Assembly (NCBI RefSeq): GCF_040712315.1
Contig: NC_134017.1
Location: 26,767,273-26,831,272, forward strand
Direction: 5' to 3'
Source of the DNA: Castanea sativa
Taxonomy: Eukaryota; Streptophyta; Magnoliopsida; Fagales; Fagaceae
DNA: 64,000 nt
Part shown: positions 44,087 to 55,595 of the stretch, in pieces
Layout: each line of letters opens with the position of its first letter
Position numbering within the stretch: position 1 is the first letter of the stretch
The notes under the pieces: generated by a model
What the model was told of the DNA's origin: nothing
The model's database searches: none
The model's input: only the letters and a program-made list of their open reading frames with translations
Position numbers and translations under genes: made by a program

Positions 44087-46433
44087 CTAGTTGCGGACTT
44101 CCGAGTTGAGCGTGATAAATTTTTCTATGTTAGTGTTATTATTATTAATATTTTTCTATGTATTACTACTCAAGATGCATTATATATGTATGACCAATAT
44201 ATTGTAGGATTTATGGTGACTAGAGGTTTTGGTCATGGAATTAATTTTGTATTATTAGAGATTAGTATTTGGCATAGAAAGAGGAAATTTTATTTTAGAT
44301 TTAAAAAAAAAAACATAATTTCTACCATACTCGGTTGGCTAATTTGTACATTTCCAAGTCAATTGAGCACATTTTGCATGTTACATGTAATTCTTCATTT
44401 CCATAAGGGTAAAGGCATTCACGATCCCAATGACCCATTCCATTTTTCTTGCATGCTTGGTTTTTTGGGATGTGAAATGTGTTTGTTCCAAAAGTTGTAT
44501 GTCGAAGGATTAGTCGATATTTTTGTAGCAATTGTTTTCCATCTGGTTGTTTTAGAATTGATAATAGTAGTTGTATTCTGTCATCATTTGATTTGCACAA
44601 CAACACAATTGCGAGTCCATATTTTGCATTTTTGTCTCCTTTTATGTTGGCTTAAAGAATGATTTCTTTTCGTGCTTTTGTTTGACCTTGGACAAAATAT
44701 TTGTGAGCTCTGACCCAAAATAGTTCTTATTTTTTTCCAGCCCTAAAGCATTGATCAATGAGTTTTTCTTTATCCTTTTGAAGGAATAAAGGATTTTGGA
44801 GTAGTTCAGTCAGATAAATGTGGTGAAGAACTTTTGTTTTTTTGGTTAGCCGATTGAATAGCTTGTAGTTGTCTTTTTTAAAATAGAAACACATATTAAG
44901 AAATGAATGTGCTAAAAAGAATCAACTGGTGATAAAACATGACAATAATCATATGCTAAGGATGACATGTGAATATTATTATCATCACAATTGCAATATT
45001 GGATCCATGAAGTCGATTTTTTTTTTTTTAATTTCAAAAACATAAAAATGATTCTAGAACTATGCACAACTTCATTGTATAAAGTTAATAAAAAGAGAAA
45101 AATATAGGACTACAATATTTTTTGAGATAATTTTAGATGTGGTAGATTGTGATTAGTAGAGAAAAAGTTGAGAGTTCATGTGAAAGTAACATACGTTAGT
45201 TGAGAATTTAAATTTGTGTACATTGTTTTGATATTGCCTAAAAATTTTGGCGATTGTCTTCCAACATTGGAAAATATTTTGAGCAATAACTCTATAGGTA
45301 ATTCATGTTGTACGCTCATTTTCGTGATTGTGTAGAGAGTATTTTTATGATATTTTTGGTTTGTAATTTTTGAAATTGTTTAGGATTGTAATTTATAGTG
45401 TTTTACTTGTTTTATGGATGAGTGATTGTTTAAGTTAATAGCAATTATTTTTCGTTGTTAATAAAAGCCTTTCATATACCCTCCACTATAAAGCTTAAAT
45501 CTTATTGTATTGAATAAAATTTTCAATTGTAACTTACGTTTGATGTTCTCCTCCATAAAGTGTATCATTATTAAGATGCCTTGATTTGAATTGATTTGTG
45601 CTGCATAGATTTGATCCGCCAACCTAGCCACGTCTTAATCAATATTATAGGGTTTTTTATTAGCGATCACATATTCCATGTATCTAAATGATTATCAAAT
45701 AATGAGGGTAGCAAATAAAGTAACATGTGTCCGTTACTTTCATTAATGGTAAAATAACTATTATGAAGCAACTGAATAGTTCTATATCTTTTGCATAACA
45801 GAGCAAAAGATATAGGGTTTGGGGTTTGGGGTTTAGGGTTTTAGGGTTTAGGGTTTAGGGTGCAGGGTGCAGCAGATATAATGGGGAATGTGGATGGTTA
45901 TAGCTTGCCCCGTGATACAGTGTAATACAATAAACACATGGCTACTTGAAGACAGACCTTGAAGTAGCGTGTGAGGGATGTTCATTAGTGTAAAAGTCAT
46001 TTGAATTATGTAATTTTGAAAATGAATAAAAAACAGAAAGTTTAAAACCGTGAAAAAGGATTTCACAAAGGGTTTTGCATGACAAAACGTGGGGAAGGGG
46101 AAGGAATCTAAAATTGTGCATGCAACAAAAGGAAAGGAAAAACAAAAAGTTTGTAATTGTGAAAACAAAGGGTTTTACAAAGGGTTTAGGTTGAAAAGGC
46201 TTTGGGTTTGGGCTTTATGGTGGAATTAAATTAATAAGAAGTGGGCTTTATGGTGGAGATAGGGTTGAGATAAATTTTATATTTATTAGTATTTTAAAAT
46301 TGATAAAAACTAATTTGAAATTGTTGGACAAATACAAAAAAAGATAATGGAATGACATGGCTATTGACGTGGCTCAACGTGAGCATAGCAACACTAGATA
46401 CTACGCTTCAGCTCCTAGTAATATATAGATAGA
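44087..46433 (-). mobile_element. Helitron in the LINE reverse transcriptase, 2,347 bp
   Basis: On the minus strand it starts TCTATCTATATATTACTAGG at 46433 and ends GTCCGCAACTAG at 44087. It lies exactly between A (46434) and T (44086). Joining the flanks restores the LINE reading VTYS|LLINGEPRG without gain or loss of a base. It contains telomere-like repeats (45818-45862) and no Rep/helicase that I can see. Two frames in its 3' third (minus 44606-44322; plus 44186-44662) have no recognised family; captured host sequence is possible. Confidence 0.8.
45818..45862 (+). repeat. Interstitial telomere-like repeats
   Basis: About six tandem GGGTTTGG / GGGTTTA variants of the plant telomere unit TTTAGGG, then gggtgcagggtgcag. 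They lie inside the Helitron at 44087-46433. Confidence 0.9.
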
Positions 46434-47246
46434 TGAATAAGTGACTGTCTTGATACATACCATAATTGGACCAATCTAGCACTCATGGAAACTCATCTTT
46501 ACCATCAGTTGCTCAAGAAAAAATCATTCCATACTGTCATGTCTTACTTATGTCCAGCTTTATAATCATGAACCCTTCCCTCCTAGTCTTTTTTTTCTTC
46601 ATGTGGTGCAAGGTCTCGAAAGCTATCAAGATGTTATCTGAAATAGCTTTATCGGATTGAAAAGCACTTTGGGACTCTAAAATCACACTTGGTAAAAGAC
46701 TTTTCAACCTATTAGCTAGCACTTTTGAAATCAATTTATAAAGAATATTACATAAGGCAATGGGGCGAATTTCAATGACTCTTTCTGGACTTTTTTACTT
46801 TTGGAATAAGAGTAACAAAAGTATGGTTAATGCTAGCTAGAATAGTATCTATATTTAAAAAAGAAAGGACAGCTTCTAACATATCCATACCAATGTTGTT
46901 CCAATAATGTTGATAGAACAAAGACGGCATACCATCTGGCCTTGGAGCCTTCAAGGGAGACATTTGTTTGAGATCAAGATCAACTTCACCTTTTGTAAAT
47001 TCCACAAGAAGCTGCTAGTTCATTTCTTCAATGACTACCCGAGGAATAGTCTCCAACACCTCAAGTTCATGATTTGGGTTGGAGGAAGTGAACAATTCCT
47101 CATAGTAATCAATAAACATCTTAGTCACTTGATCATCCCCTTCACACCACAGACCCGAGTAGTTTCTTAATCCTTTCACCAAATTTCTTTTGTACCTCTG
47201 CAAGGCCCTACTATGAAAATACCGAGTGTTCTGATCTCCATCTTTC
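46434..47246 (-). pseudogene. LINE reverse transcriptase, N-terminal half
   Basis: MKDGDQNTRYFHSRALQRYK (47248 down) is the linker typical of plant L1. Then come LKQMSPLKAPRPDGMPSLFY (46990-46930), FVTLIPKVKK, ISKVLANRLKSLLPSVI and SQSAFQSDKAISDNILIAFE (46734-46600), and IIKLDISKT, followed by a frameshift and YDSMEWFFLEQLM up to the Helitron. Confidence 0.85.
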
Positions 47247-47603
47247 AACCAAGAAGTTTTTGATCTTTGCTACCATAATTGTTTTTCTTGACTTAAAAGA
47301 TCTCTCAACTCCAATTTTAAATGATGAACCCAATCCACACCCACCCCTAATTGCTACATCCTCAGCTTCCTTCAAATTTTTTTTTTCAACCAGATTTTGA
47401 GTAATATTTCCAAAAGAAAATTTACTCAACCAAGAAGTTTTTGATCTTTGCTCCATAATTGTTTTTCTTGACTTAAATCTCTCAACTCCAATTTTAAATG
47501 ATGAACCCAATCCACACCCCCCTAATTGCTGCATCCTCGGCTTCCTTCAGAATTTTTTTTTCCAACCAGATTTTGAGTGATATTTCCAAAAGAAAATTTA
47601 CTC
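47247..47603 (-). repeat. Tandem duplication within the LINE, about 180 bp x 2
   Basis: Copies at about 47247-47428 and 47429-47603 share aaccaagaagtttttgatc, then tttaaatgatgaacccaatc, then gattttgagtRatatttcc, with small indels. They encode the same linker (LSKFSFGNITQNLVEKKN, GCGLGSSFKIGVE) between endonuclease and reverse transcriptase. Confidence 0.9.
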
Positions 47604-47934
47604 CACACCCAAAGTTTGGATTGAAAATCTTCCAAGTTTTTCTTAACCATAGTCATAGGTGAGAGAGAGTGAAGATTACTTTGCCAAGCATTCTTGATTG
47701 TAGAGTGGCAACCTTCATCCTTCAACCAAACTTACTCAAATCTCCAAGGCTTTTGTTTACGAATAGGGATGCCAACTGGGTGAATAGTCACAAGTTTAAG
47801 GTTAAACAAACCGCATTCTAGATGAAGAGCTTTCATGGCTAGGAAAAGGGATAACCATTTAAAATTTGCCACTACTTTGTGTGGACACAAGGGGGGGGGG
47901 GAGTCGCCGCCTAGTTTTTGCAATGGTCTAGGAA

Positions 47935-47975
<41 letters not shown>

Positions 47976-50266
47976 CCTCAAAAGGAAAGACCTTTTGATC
48001 TTACTACCAGAGATATGAGTTCGAAATTAAAGTACGGTCTTGGGAAGGTGTTAGGCATCCAAAATCGCCCAATTCTAAGGTTGGCTTCCCTTCATTATCT
48101 CTTATGTCTTAACCCTATTAAAGGCATACTCAATACTTGTATCTAACTCACACACACACACACACACACGCACACACACACACACACTAACATACATCTA
48201 ACAATCAAAATGACATCAATCATCCCTAACCATACATCTATCTTGATTATTAAACAAAGCCTACCATACATTTAATCATACATCACATCATAGACCCTAT
48301 TCATCTACCATGGCATCTCCTAACATTCATCTAACATACATGCCAACCAACCTAGAATTCATTGAGCATAGCATAGCATAACATAAACCTAAGCATGTTA
48401 CTATTATCATTTCATCATATCTTATCCAAGGAAAAAACATATGAATCATTAAAAATCAAGGGTAGAGACAAAGCCAACGAAACATGTCATCATCCAAGGC
48501 ATCAAGATCACAAATATCAAACCCAGTCATGCATGTTCATTTGAATGCATGACTTACCTTTACTTATCTTGTAGCAACTCAACACCTATGGCATTATGCA
48601 TTAGCATGTAAATGCATGTTCATAACATTAAAATAATAAAACCCTAATTCTAGCATCTAAGACAAACCAAGCAATTAATCATGTGAAACAAAAGATTAAA
48701 ACTATAGAAACATATAAGAGAAGCTAAACAGAAACATTACATTTGAAAACAAATGTAAAAATAGATAAAATAAAATTAGGGTTTCTGGGCAAGTTCATGC
48801 GCATGCATGAACAACCCTACATGGGCATAATCAAGCCTGCGTGTGCAGGCAAGATTATGCGCACGTAGGTTTCTGCCTAAAAACCTTAAAAACATAGCAA
48901 AGACTTAAAACACTAAATCAAACATCCTAACATGTTATAACATATAGCAACAGAAATTAAAGCAAACAAAAAGATTAAAACATAGAAAATAAAAGAAAAG
49001 GAAAAAGAAAAGTTTGAAACTAATACCTTAAACAAAAGCCCTTCAAGCTTGATTTTTACTGTTTCCCTCAGTCAAATCTATTCACAATTAACAAAAAGAG
49101 TGATTAGTAATCTTAAACTCAAAGATCAAGGCCAGAAATTGCCCTAATCAAAAGAAAATTGACTTGAAGATGTTTTGTGAAAAACTCCCTCTTTAATTCA
49201 CTATTTATAGTGAATCTTAATTTTTTTCCGTGAGAATTATGTGTGTCTTTGAAAATATATCATGTAAGGCTACTTATAGTGTGAAAATAGGGGTTTGGAA
49301 CGACTCCCAAACGTTGTGGGATTCGTTTCAAACCTTAACATTAATGTTGAAAATTTGTCTTGTTTAGTTTCTAGAATTTGCTATGCGTGTGCAAGATTGG
49401 GTCTGCGTACGCATGCAGAAAGCTGCATGCGCAGGCTGATTCTTGCTTGGGCATAGCAAGGGTTTCCTTGGCTTTATTTTCCAAAAATATATTTATTTGC
49501 TCATTAAAAGGTATATTTTTCATTTTAACATTTCTCAAATCAATTTAACATCTGATTGAGCCCTAAACCAACCTTGGGTCTTAAAATTCAACATCATTGG
49601 AGAACAAGAACTCGAGTCGTAAGGGGTACAAAATGCGGTGTCTACACTTTGTCTAGTCTTTCCCTCACAGTGCCTCTACCCCAAATTATTTTGTACTAGG
49701 TAAACTTATTTCCTTCATAACTCAAGTCAGCAAAACTACACTCATCCAAAGTATCTTTGAATTATTGCATCTGATTTGTTGGCTGAGGTCTCCCACCACA
49801 CTTCTCATGAGACTTAAGAATCTCATTGAAATCCCCCCCCCCCCCCACACAACCAAGGAAAGGAGAAATTTTGGCATAAATTTTTTAGAATGCTCCAAGA
49901 TTCATAGTGTTTATGAGTTTCCGGTGCACCATAAAAACTTGTAAAACGCCACTCCTCTTCCTTGCCCTTATTTATAATCGCATCGATATGATTGAGAGAG
50001 GAGGTGTCCATTGGCAAATCAAAATCATGCTTCCAAATAAGAGCCAAGCCACCTCCAAGAGTAACCTTAGACACAATATGAAATTGTCCAAAGTCTTTTT
50101 GTTTCAAGATTTCACTTAGTCTTGTTTTACCCAACCATGTCTCGGCTATAAACACAGCTGCAAAATCTTGTGCCCATATCAAATCATCGAGCTTTTGAAC
50201 CATCTGTAGGTTCCCAAGCCTACGACAATTCCAAATTAAAATACTCATGACTTCTAGCAGGGCCAA
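47604..50266 (-). pseudogene. LINE endonuclease, split by a solo LTR
   Basis: An exonuclease-endonuclease-phosphatase domain. The N-terminal part 50266-49823 reads MSILIWNCRRLGNLQMVQKL, then VFIAETWLGKTRL (the catalytic Glu motif), then GGLALIWKH and SFYGAPETHKHYESW. After a C tract and the LTR it resumes with VVANFKWLSLFLAMKALHLE and TIHPVGIPIRKQKPWRFE (47880-47732). Confidence 0.85.
47880..49646 (-). mobile_element. Solo LTR in the LINE endonuclease, 1,767 bp
   Basis: Termini TGTGGACAC ... GTGTCTACA with a perfect 5-bp target duplication CTTTG (47875-47879; 49647-49651). On the minus strand it reads TGTAGACACC at the start and GGCGACTCC with a C run near the end, the usual layout of some Ty3/gypsy LTRs. 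It holds an AT microsatellite (about 47938-47972) and a CA microsatellite (about 48149-48187). No internal domain, so a solo LTR. Confidence 0.9.
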
Positions 50267-50990
50267 CTATTAGCCTCTGCCAATATCAAGATATTTTCAG
50301 CACCATTTGAAGAAACCATACGACGCTTGCCAGGTTACTCTGAGTGATCATCAAATGTCAGAATGGGACGCTTTGAGAGAATGCTTTCACCCATATTTGA
50401 GTCCACAGGTGAAGCCCCTCAAGCCAAACTCTTCCACATACCAATGTTTGGAGGCGCAAAAGGTGTATGGTTAGGCTTTGGGACTTTCTCTTGAGTTTGT
50501 GAGGAGAACAAAATTTGTGAGTGGGGAGGTTGGAAGTCACATGGTGTAGTAAACTCTGGGATAAATGGGTCATCTTTGGTAATTATGGAGTGAATAACAA
50601 CATGTTTTTCAACCCCCATGTGAGATATTTATCTCCTCAATTTCAACAATGTTTTTATTAAAACGGCTAATATCTTGATCAATTTCAATTAACTTCTTCG
50701 AGAATAACTCCTCATGATTAATTGTACCTGAGAACAGAGGATTTACTCGATGGGTTGGCAGGGCTTGACCGTTTGAATCCAATATGTTACTCTCATTATT
50801 TTTTTTTTCCTGAAATCTCACAGCAATCAATACTCTCATTTCCAGAATGAGCAACCTCCGATGAGGTAGTAGTAAACACTACCACCACCGTGGAGGGATC
50901 TTAGTCCACCATACCATGCTTTAATGGTGTTTGGTTGTAGTTGAAGACATTTACTTTCCCCCTCATGTAGAGAAAGGTGGTTCCAACTTT
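50267..50990 (-). pseudogene. LINE ORF1 C-terminal remnant
   Basis: Short minus-strand frames (NPLFSGTINHEELFSKKLIE at 50740-50680 and others) upstream of the endonuclease, in the position of ORF1. No zinc knuckle was seen. Assignment rests mainly on position. Confidence 0.45.
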
Positions 50991-52029
50991 TTGTTAAATC
51001 ATCCATATCGGGGAAGTAGATGAAATTAGGATATTTTGATAAAAACTCAACTCACGGTGTTTCCCTAGAACCCCGAAAAAGGAAAAACCACAAACCCTAG
51101 TAATAAACTTGTTACCACTAGAGGATAGTAAACACCTTCTGACAAAGGGACGACAGTTTTACAGCCTAAGAGAATTAAGGAAAACTAGACTTTCTTAGTG
51201 ACAAAGAAACTAATACATTTTACACAGATTTGTATATACTTTTGACTAAAATAGTCAATGTTGTCAAAACGACCTAATTTTGAATAGAAAAATGGACAAA
51301 GTTTAATTACAAAATTAGTTGTAATCTAAAGTTACAACCTTACTCAATAAAATAAACATTACTACATATTTTAAAAATCTAACCATTGAATTGAATATTC
51401 TTTACAGTCTTAATACACATGTCAAATTTTGTGTTAATAAGATATTATATACACTATATGATCTATAAGCTTATATTTTATGCATAATTTTAAATTATAA
51501 AAACTTGAAATTAAACAATTTATTAATGACATAGCTATCAATATTTAATTTTCTAGAAATCTTGCAAGTATGGAAAATTTAAGAATAAGATGTTATCCAA
51601 TGGTGGATTTGTCAAAATTTATCTCCAATAAAAATAGACTGAGTAAGGTTATAGCCTAATGTGACATTTAATGGATACATTAGCACCTAACATGGTGTCA
51701 CTGGGACAATTTTTTCTCCTAACACGTGGACACTCCCAATGGACTCCCTCACATATTGGATAAATAGCTTGATATTCTAGCCTAAACTCCAAATTTCTAA
51801 ATGTTGACAAAATTAAACAGATCCAAACCTAAATTTAAGTTATATCATATACCTTAATTTTTTTTTTTTTTTAAAAGAGCACATCAAATTTCAAATTCTT
51901 ATTCCCTAATGTAACAAAATTATCAAAATAAATATATAAATCATTCTAAAAAAAGAAATTATCAAAATAAATACTAATTTGTAGTCATATTTTTTTCTTT
52001 CTTTGGGGTAAAAACGGAAAAAGGAAAAC
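50991..52029. other. Region upstream of the second FRS gene
   Basis: AT-rich sequence containing the inverted-repeat element at about 51330-51655; otherwise nothing recognised. Confidence 0.5.
51330..51655. mobile_element. MITE-like inverted-repeat element (candidate)
   Basis: Left end AGTTACAACCTTACTCA; the reverse complement of the right end is GCTATAACCTTACTCA. Inner words (AACCATTGAAT against CACCATTGGAT) also match in inverted order. CTAA lies at both edges, but a convincing target duplication was not defined. Confidence 0.5.
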
Positions 52030-52211
52030 ACTCAGGCTTTCACGCCGTAAAATCCAAAAACATAAAAAACAGAATCAGAGAGAAAGAAAGAGAGAGAGTC
52101 TCTTCTGTTAGCCTCTTTATCAGAGAGTCCGACCGGTGACTCCGCAAATTCTCGGGTCGGCGGAGCTTCCTATTCGGATCCAAAATCTCACAACACCACG
52201 CTCTCCTAAAT
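52030..52211 (+). other. Putative non-coding first exon of the second FRS gene
   Basis: A purine-rich stretch (agagagaaagaaagagagag) and a GC-richer segment end at CTAAAT|gtaagc (donor at 52212). In the phase that would join the 55596 exon, a TGA interrupts it and no ATG follows, so it can only be untranslated leader. The start coordinate is a guess. Confidence 0.5.
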
Positions 52212-53829
52212 GTAAGCACTCCTAACAATCACACATACTTTTTGCCCTAATTTTGTGTTTTTATTTTCTCTCTCACTTTTGTTTTAGGATTTGATTTTGG
52301 AACCAAAAACTTACTTTCTCTTCGTGTATTTTGATCGGTTCTTGTGTATGAATTTGTTGTTTTTTTGGGGTTGTTGTTTGGTTCCCGAGAAAACGGAGGA
52401 AATGAAAAAAAGAAAACCAATGGTGAAAAATTCGAGTCTTTCGGCTTTTAAACGTTTGATAATATGATTTTCGTTTGGTTTCTTTCGTTTTCTTGCGATT
52501 TCTTGGCTTCCAAACGGAGGGATTTAGTGTAATAGGAATGAGCTTGGGATAGTTTGAACCTAACACTTGTATGTGATCGTTTAATATCACCAATGCTTAT
52601 TTCAATTTAGAATCGATTTCTTATTCAAAATTACTCTAGCTTTCATTTTGTTTGTGCATGTGTGTGTATGTATATAAATTAATGTATCTTTTTTTTTGGG
52701 GGTTTATGAGTAGTTTTGATTTGATATGAACTATGCATAAGTGTATTTTTCTCAATTAATGTCTGTCTGAGTTTAAATTTTTCCAAGATTTATTATAAAT
52801 AGAAAAAATGAACGCTAAGATGAATGAAATGAGGGAATTGTGTAGAATTCTGTATGAAATGAGGCATATTGAGAGCAAAACAAGCTTAACATATTGTTAT
52901 CTTTACAGTTGACTTTAATGTTTAGCCTATGTGTGTTAGCGTGTGCCTGTGTTTCTCTTATTTGTTCAATGGATACTAATATTAAGAACAGAGTTAATAT
53001 ACTGCATGACCCATATAAGTCATATTGAAAATGGGAAGTATATATCTGTAAGGAAAGAAAATGTATCCCTACATTGCTATGAGATCTGTGCCCGGTTAGT
53101 CTCTCTGTATGTATGCATTAACCTCAATTATGGGTTGAATGCAGCAGGAGCCTGCAATCATCAATTTAGGACCCATATGGGTGCAAAAAGGTGTCTGCAT
53201 ATTTCGAGAATTAGTAGAAAGTAACTTAGCTATGAAGCACAATATCACATGATAGTGATACATGTACACCAATACATATTTTTTTTTCAAAAAAGCTACA
53301 GTAAGGCACATGGGGGTACATTAATAAAATAAAATAAAATGCCTATGTACAATTTTATAAACTTTTTGAATGTATTTCAAATTTGTAACTAAGTACCTTG
53401 AAAGGTTAGGCGTTATTTCTTGTCAAATAAGTTACAAAGTTTTAGCATTCACATTTTCATATACTTGAATTACATTTCCCCCTTTCACATATTTGCATTC
53501 TAAGTACATCTTCCTTGCATGTCAACGCCATATTCAAAATGCGGAAAAGATGTCAAGAAATTTCTTCTTTTATTCATACCTGTACTAGCTGTGTTCACCT
53601 CCGTGACCAACCCATACACTACGCTTTTTCTAGTACTGTCCCCTAATCAAGAAAATTTTATTTATGTTTCAAATTTTTGGCACGTATTACATGTCCAATA
53701 TTTGTTGAGTGGATACCAGTGTCTCCCAAGCTACTGACACAGTGGCACATGCCACTTGTAGAGAAGGATCAGTGCTTTCATAGCTTCTAAGTTAACTTTG
53801 CTCACATTAGTAGCTAATTGAATCCCATC

Positions 53830-54150
53830 ACGCAGGGCCAATATATAAGCCTCTATAGTAGACTGTAGACCCAAGATATGCATTACACATTGCGCCTTTT
53901 ACTTCTATGCCCATTTCATACCTAGTCAAACCTCCAACTCCTGCTGGCTTACGGTTCCCCATAACAAAACCATTAGTTTTGAGTTTAGACCAGCCAAGAG
54001 CCTTGTAGTTCAAGTGGTCGGCACCTCCTGATGTTTTCAAAGGAGACATCTTGGGTTCAAACCCCCCCTCCCCCAACTATTGAATGATCAAAATAATATT
54101 TTTTGAGTTTACACCACTTTGAAGATGGTGGCCGCCCTAAGGATGATTGA
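53830..54150 (-). pseudogene. LINE RNase H remnant in the intron of FRS copy 2
   Basis: On the minus strand, RPPSSKW upstream of the SINE joins CKLKTNGFVMGNRKPAGVGG and LTRYEMG, the first strand of the LINE RNase H domain. It is interrupted by the SINE at 53993-54100. Confidence 0.65.
53993..54100 (+). mobile_element. tRNA-derived SINE with 16-bp target duplication
   Basis: A-box-like TAGTTCAAGTGG and B-box-like GGTTCAAACCC at the expected spacing. Flanked by TTTTGAGTTTAGACCA (53977-53992) and TTTTGAGTTTACACCA (54101-54116), one mismatch in 16. Removing it rejoins the LINE RNase H reading. Confidence 0.85.
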
Positions 54151-54204
54151 CGCTGTACTTGTCCTATTTCAGATTCACCTTACATACTCATTGCAAGGTG
54201 ATAA

Positions 54205-54480
54205 ATTACTGATTTTCCTGAAAGCTTAATTTGTTAGGAAATTGTGAATTAATTATTTAATCATGATCCTAACACACACCCTCACATGTGAGCCCAGACT
54301 CCCCCTTAATAAGTGGGACATAACATGTGAGATTTTGAACTTTTTTAAATGGGATGTAGAGTGAAGACAGGGTTCAAACTCAAGACCACCTACTCTGATA
54401 CAATAATAAATTACCGATTATCCAAAAACTTAAGTTGTTTGGAAATTGTTAATTTAATCATTTAACTATTATTCTAACAC
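54205..54480. repeat. Direct-repeat-flanked block in the intron
   Basis: Two related 65-bp segments (about 54207-54276 and 54413-54480; shared gaaattgtRaattWa, ttaatcat, atYctaacac) flank a block with cccagactcccccttaataa and gttcaaactcaagaccacc. It looks like a dispersed repeat; family unknown. Confidence 0.5.
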
Positions 54481-54488
54481 AAGGAAAT

Positions 54489-54524
<36 letters not shown>

Positions 54525-54530
54525 TATTTC
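54489..54530. repeat. AT/CA microsatellite
   Basis: An AT run followed by CA units. A TG/CG microsatellite lies further on at about 55037-55073. Confidence 0.9.
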
Positions 54531-54689
54531 AAGTATGTCTCTTTTATTTGCGTTGAAATTTTAATCATCTTCCCAATTTAACATATCCCGAACAGCCATT
54601 TTCAGAGCTTTTGAACTCTACTTCCTAGACCATTGTGGCCACTAGGTCTAACTTGATTTTGCTACAGTAATTAGTCTTGTTCCTTTAAT

Positions 54690-54940
54690 AGGTGGTCCCT
54701 GTTGATGAAAAGATGAGAGACATTTGAAATGGTTTGGTCATGTGCAGAGTAGAACTATTAATGCATTGAGTTGATAAAAGTCTCAAGAGAATGAAAAAGG
54801 GTAGAGGAAGACATCAAATGATGTTAGTAGAAGTATTAAAAAAGGATATGACAATTAAGAAGATCACAGAGAGTATGATTTTAGTTTCAATAGAATGATG
54901 GAAAAGAATACATGTAGTTGACCTTGATTAGTCTGTTGTA
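54690..54940 (+). mobile_element. RTE-type LINE reverse transcriptase C-terminal remnant
   Basis: Reads VDEKMRD, then after frame changes KKGRGRHQMMLVEVLKKDMT, IKKITESMILVSIEWKRIH and VVDLD. These match the tail of plant RTE-clade reverse transcriptases (KGRGRPK..LVEVVKKDM...RIEWRKRIHVADP). Frameshifted and truncated. Confidence 0.7.
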
Positions 54941-55595
54941 TACATAACATATCCCAAAATTTTCAGATTAAGGCTTTGTTTTGTTTTGTTGTAGAAAGTC
55001 CAAGTGTGCACACATACAACCCCTGTGTTTTATGTATATATGTGTATGTGTGTGTGTGTGTGTGTGCGCGCGCTCATGTGTGTAATACAACAAACTATGA
55101 ATTTGGTCCTGCACTATATGTCAAAGGTTAATTTTGTCTTTAAACTATTAATTGTATCACTTTAGTTCTTAAAATTTTGAAAACAGTGCAATGTTACCCT
55201 TGCATAGTTTGTGTGATTTAGACAGGTAACTTTGATGGCAAGTGGGGGCAAGGGTAATATTGAGCTGTTTTATTTGCTAGTATTTTCAATTATTTTTGTG
55301 TCTTCTACGTTTTTTTGAATAATTTATTATTGCACATAAGAGCACATTGCCCAATACCAAGTTGATTGGGGCCCAACTACCAACGTATGCATGGCATGAT
55401 TAACCTTAAAAAATGAAGGCATTAGGCTGAGGATTATAGTCTTGACATTGATTTTCTGGGGTTAAGAGCCTTATATATAAAACTGGTAAGGTTCTTTACA
55501 CCTTACAGGATACGTTTGTCATGATCTCTGTTCTATACTTAGTTTGCTTTTCTGATAATCTAATTGACCTTCGGGGGTTTGATTTTGTATTCCAG

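Larger units (their letters stand above)
39911..50990 (-). mobile_element. L1-type LINE, fragmented by nested insertions
   Basis: Minus-strand order: ORF1 C-terminal part (about 50990-50267), endonuclease (50266-49652 and 47879-47604), reverse transcriptase (47246-46434 and 44086 down), zf-RVT and RNase H (to about 42406, and 40358-39944). It then ends AATAAAATTGCCTCACAGGG and an A run at 39918-39911. Inserts are an LTR (40359-42405), a Helitron (44087-46433) and a solo LTR (47880-49646). The 5' end is not defined. All frames carry stops. The last RNase H block may come from a second LINE copy. Confidence 0.85.

Noticed and set aside
55521..55595. ATG at 55521 as start of the second FRS protein
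   Set aside because: The 25 codons read through the intron end; the exon begins at 55596.
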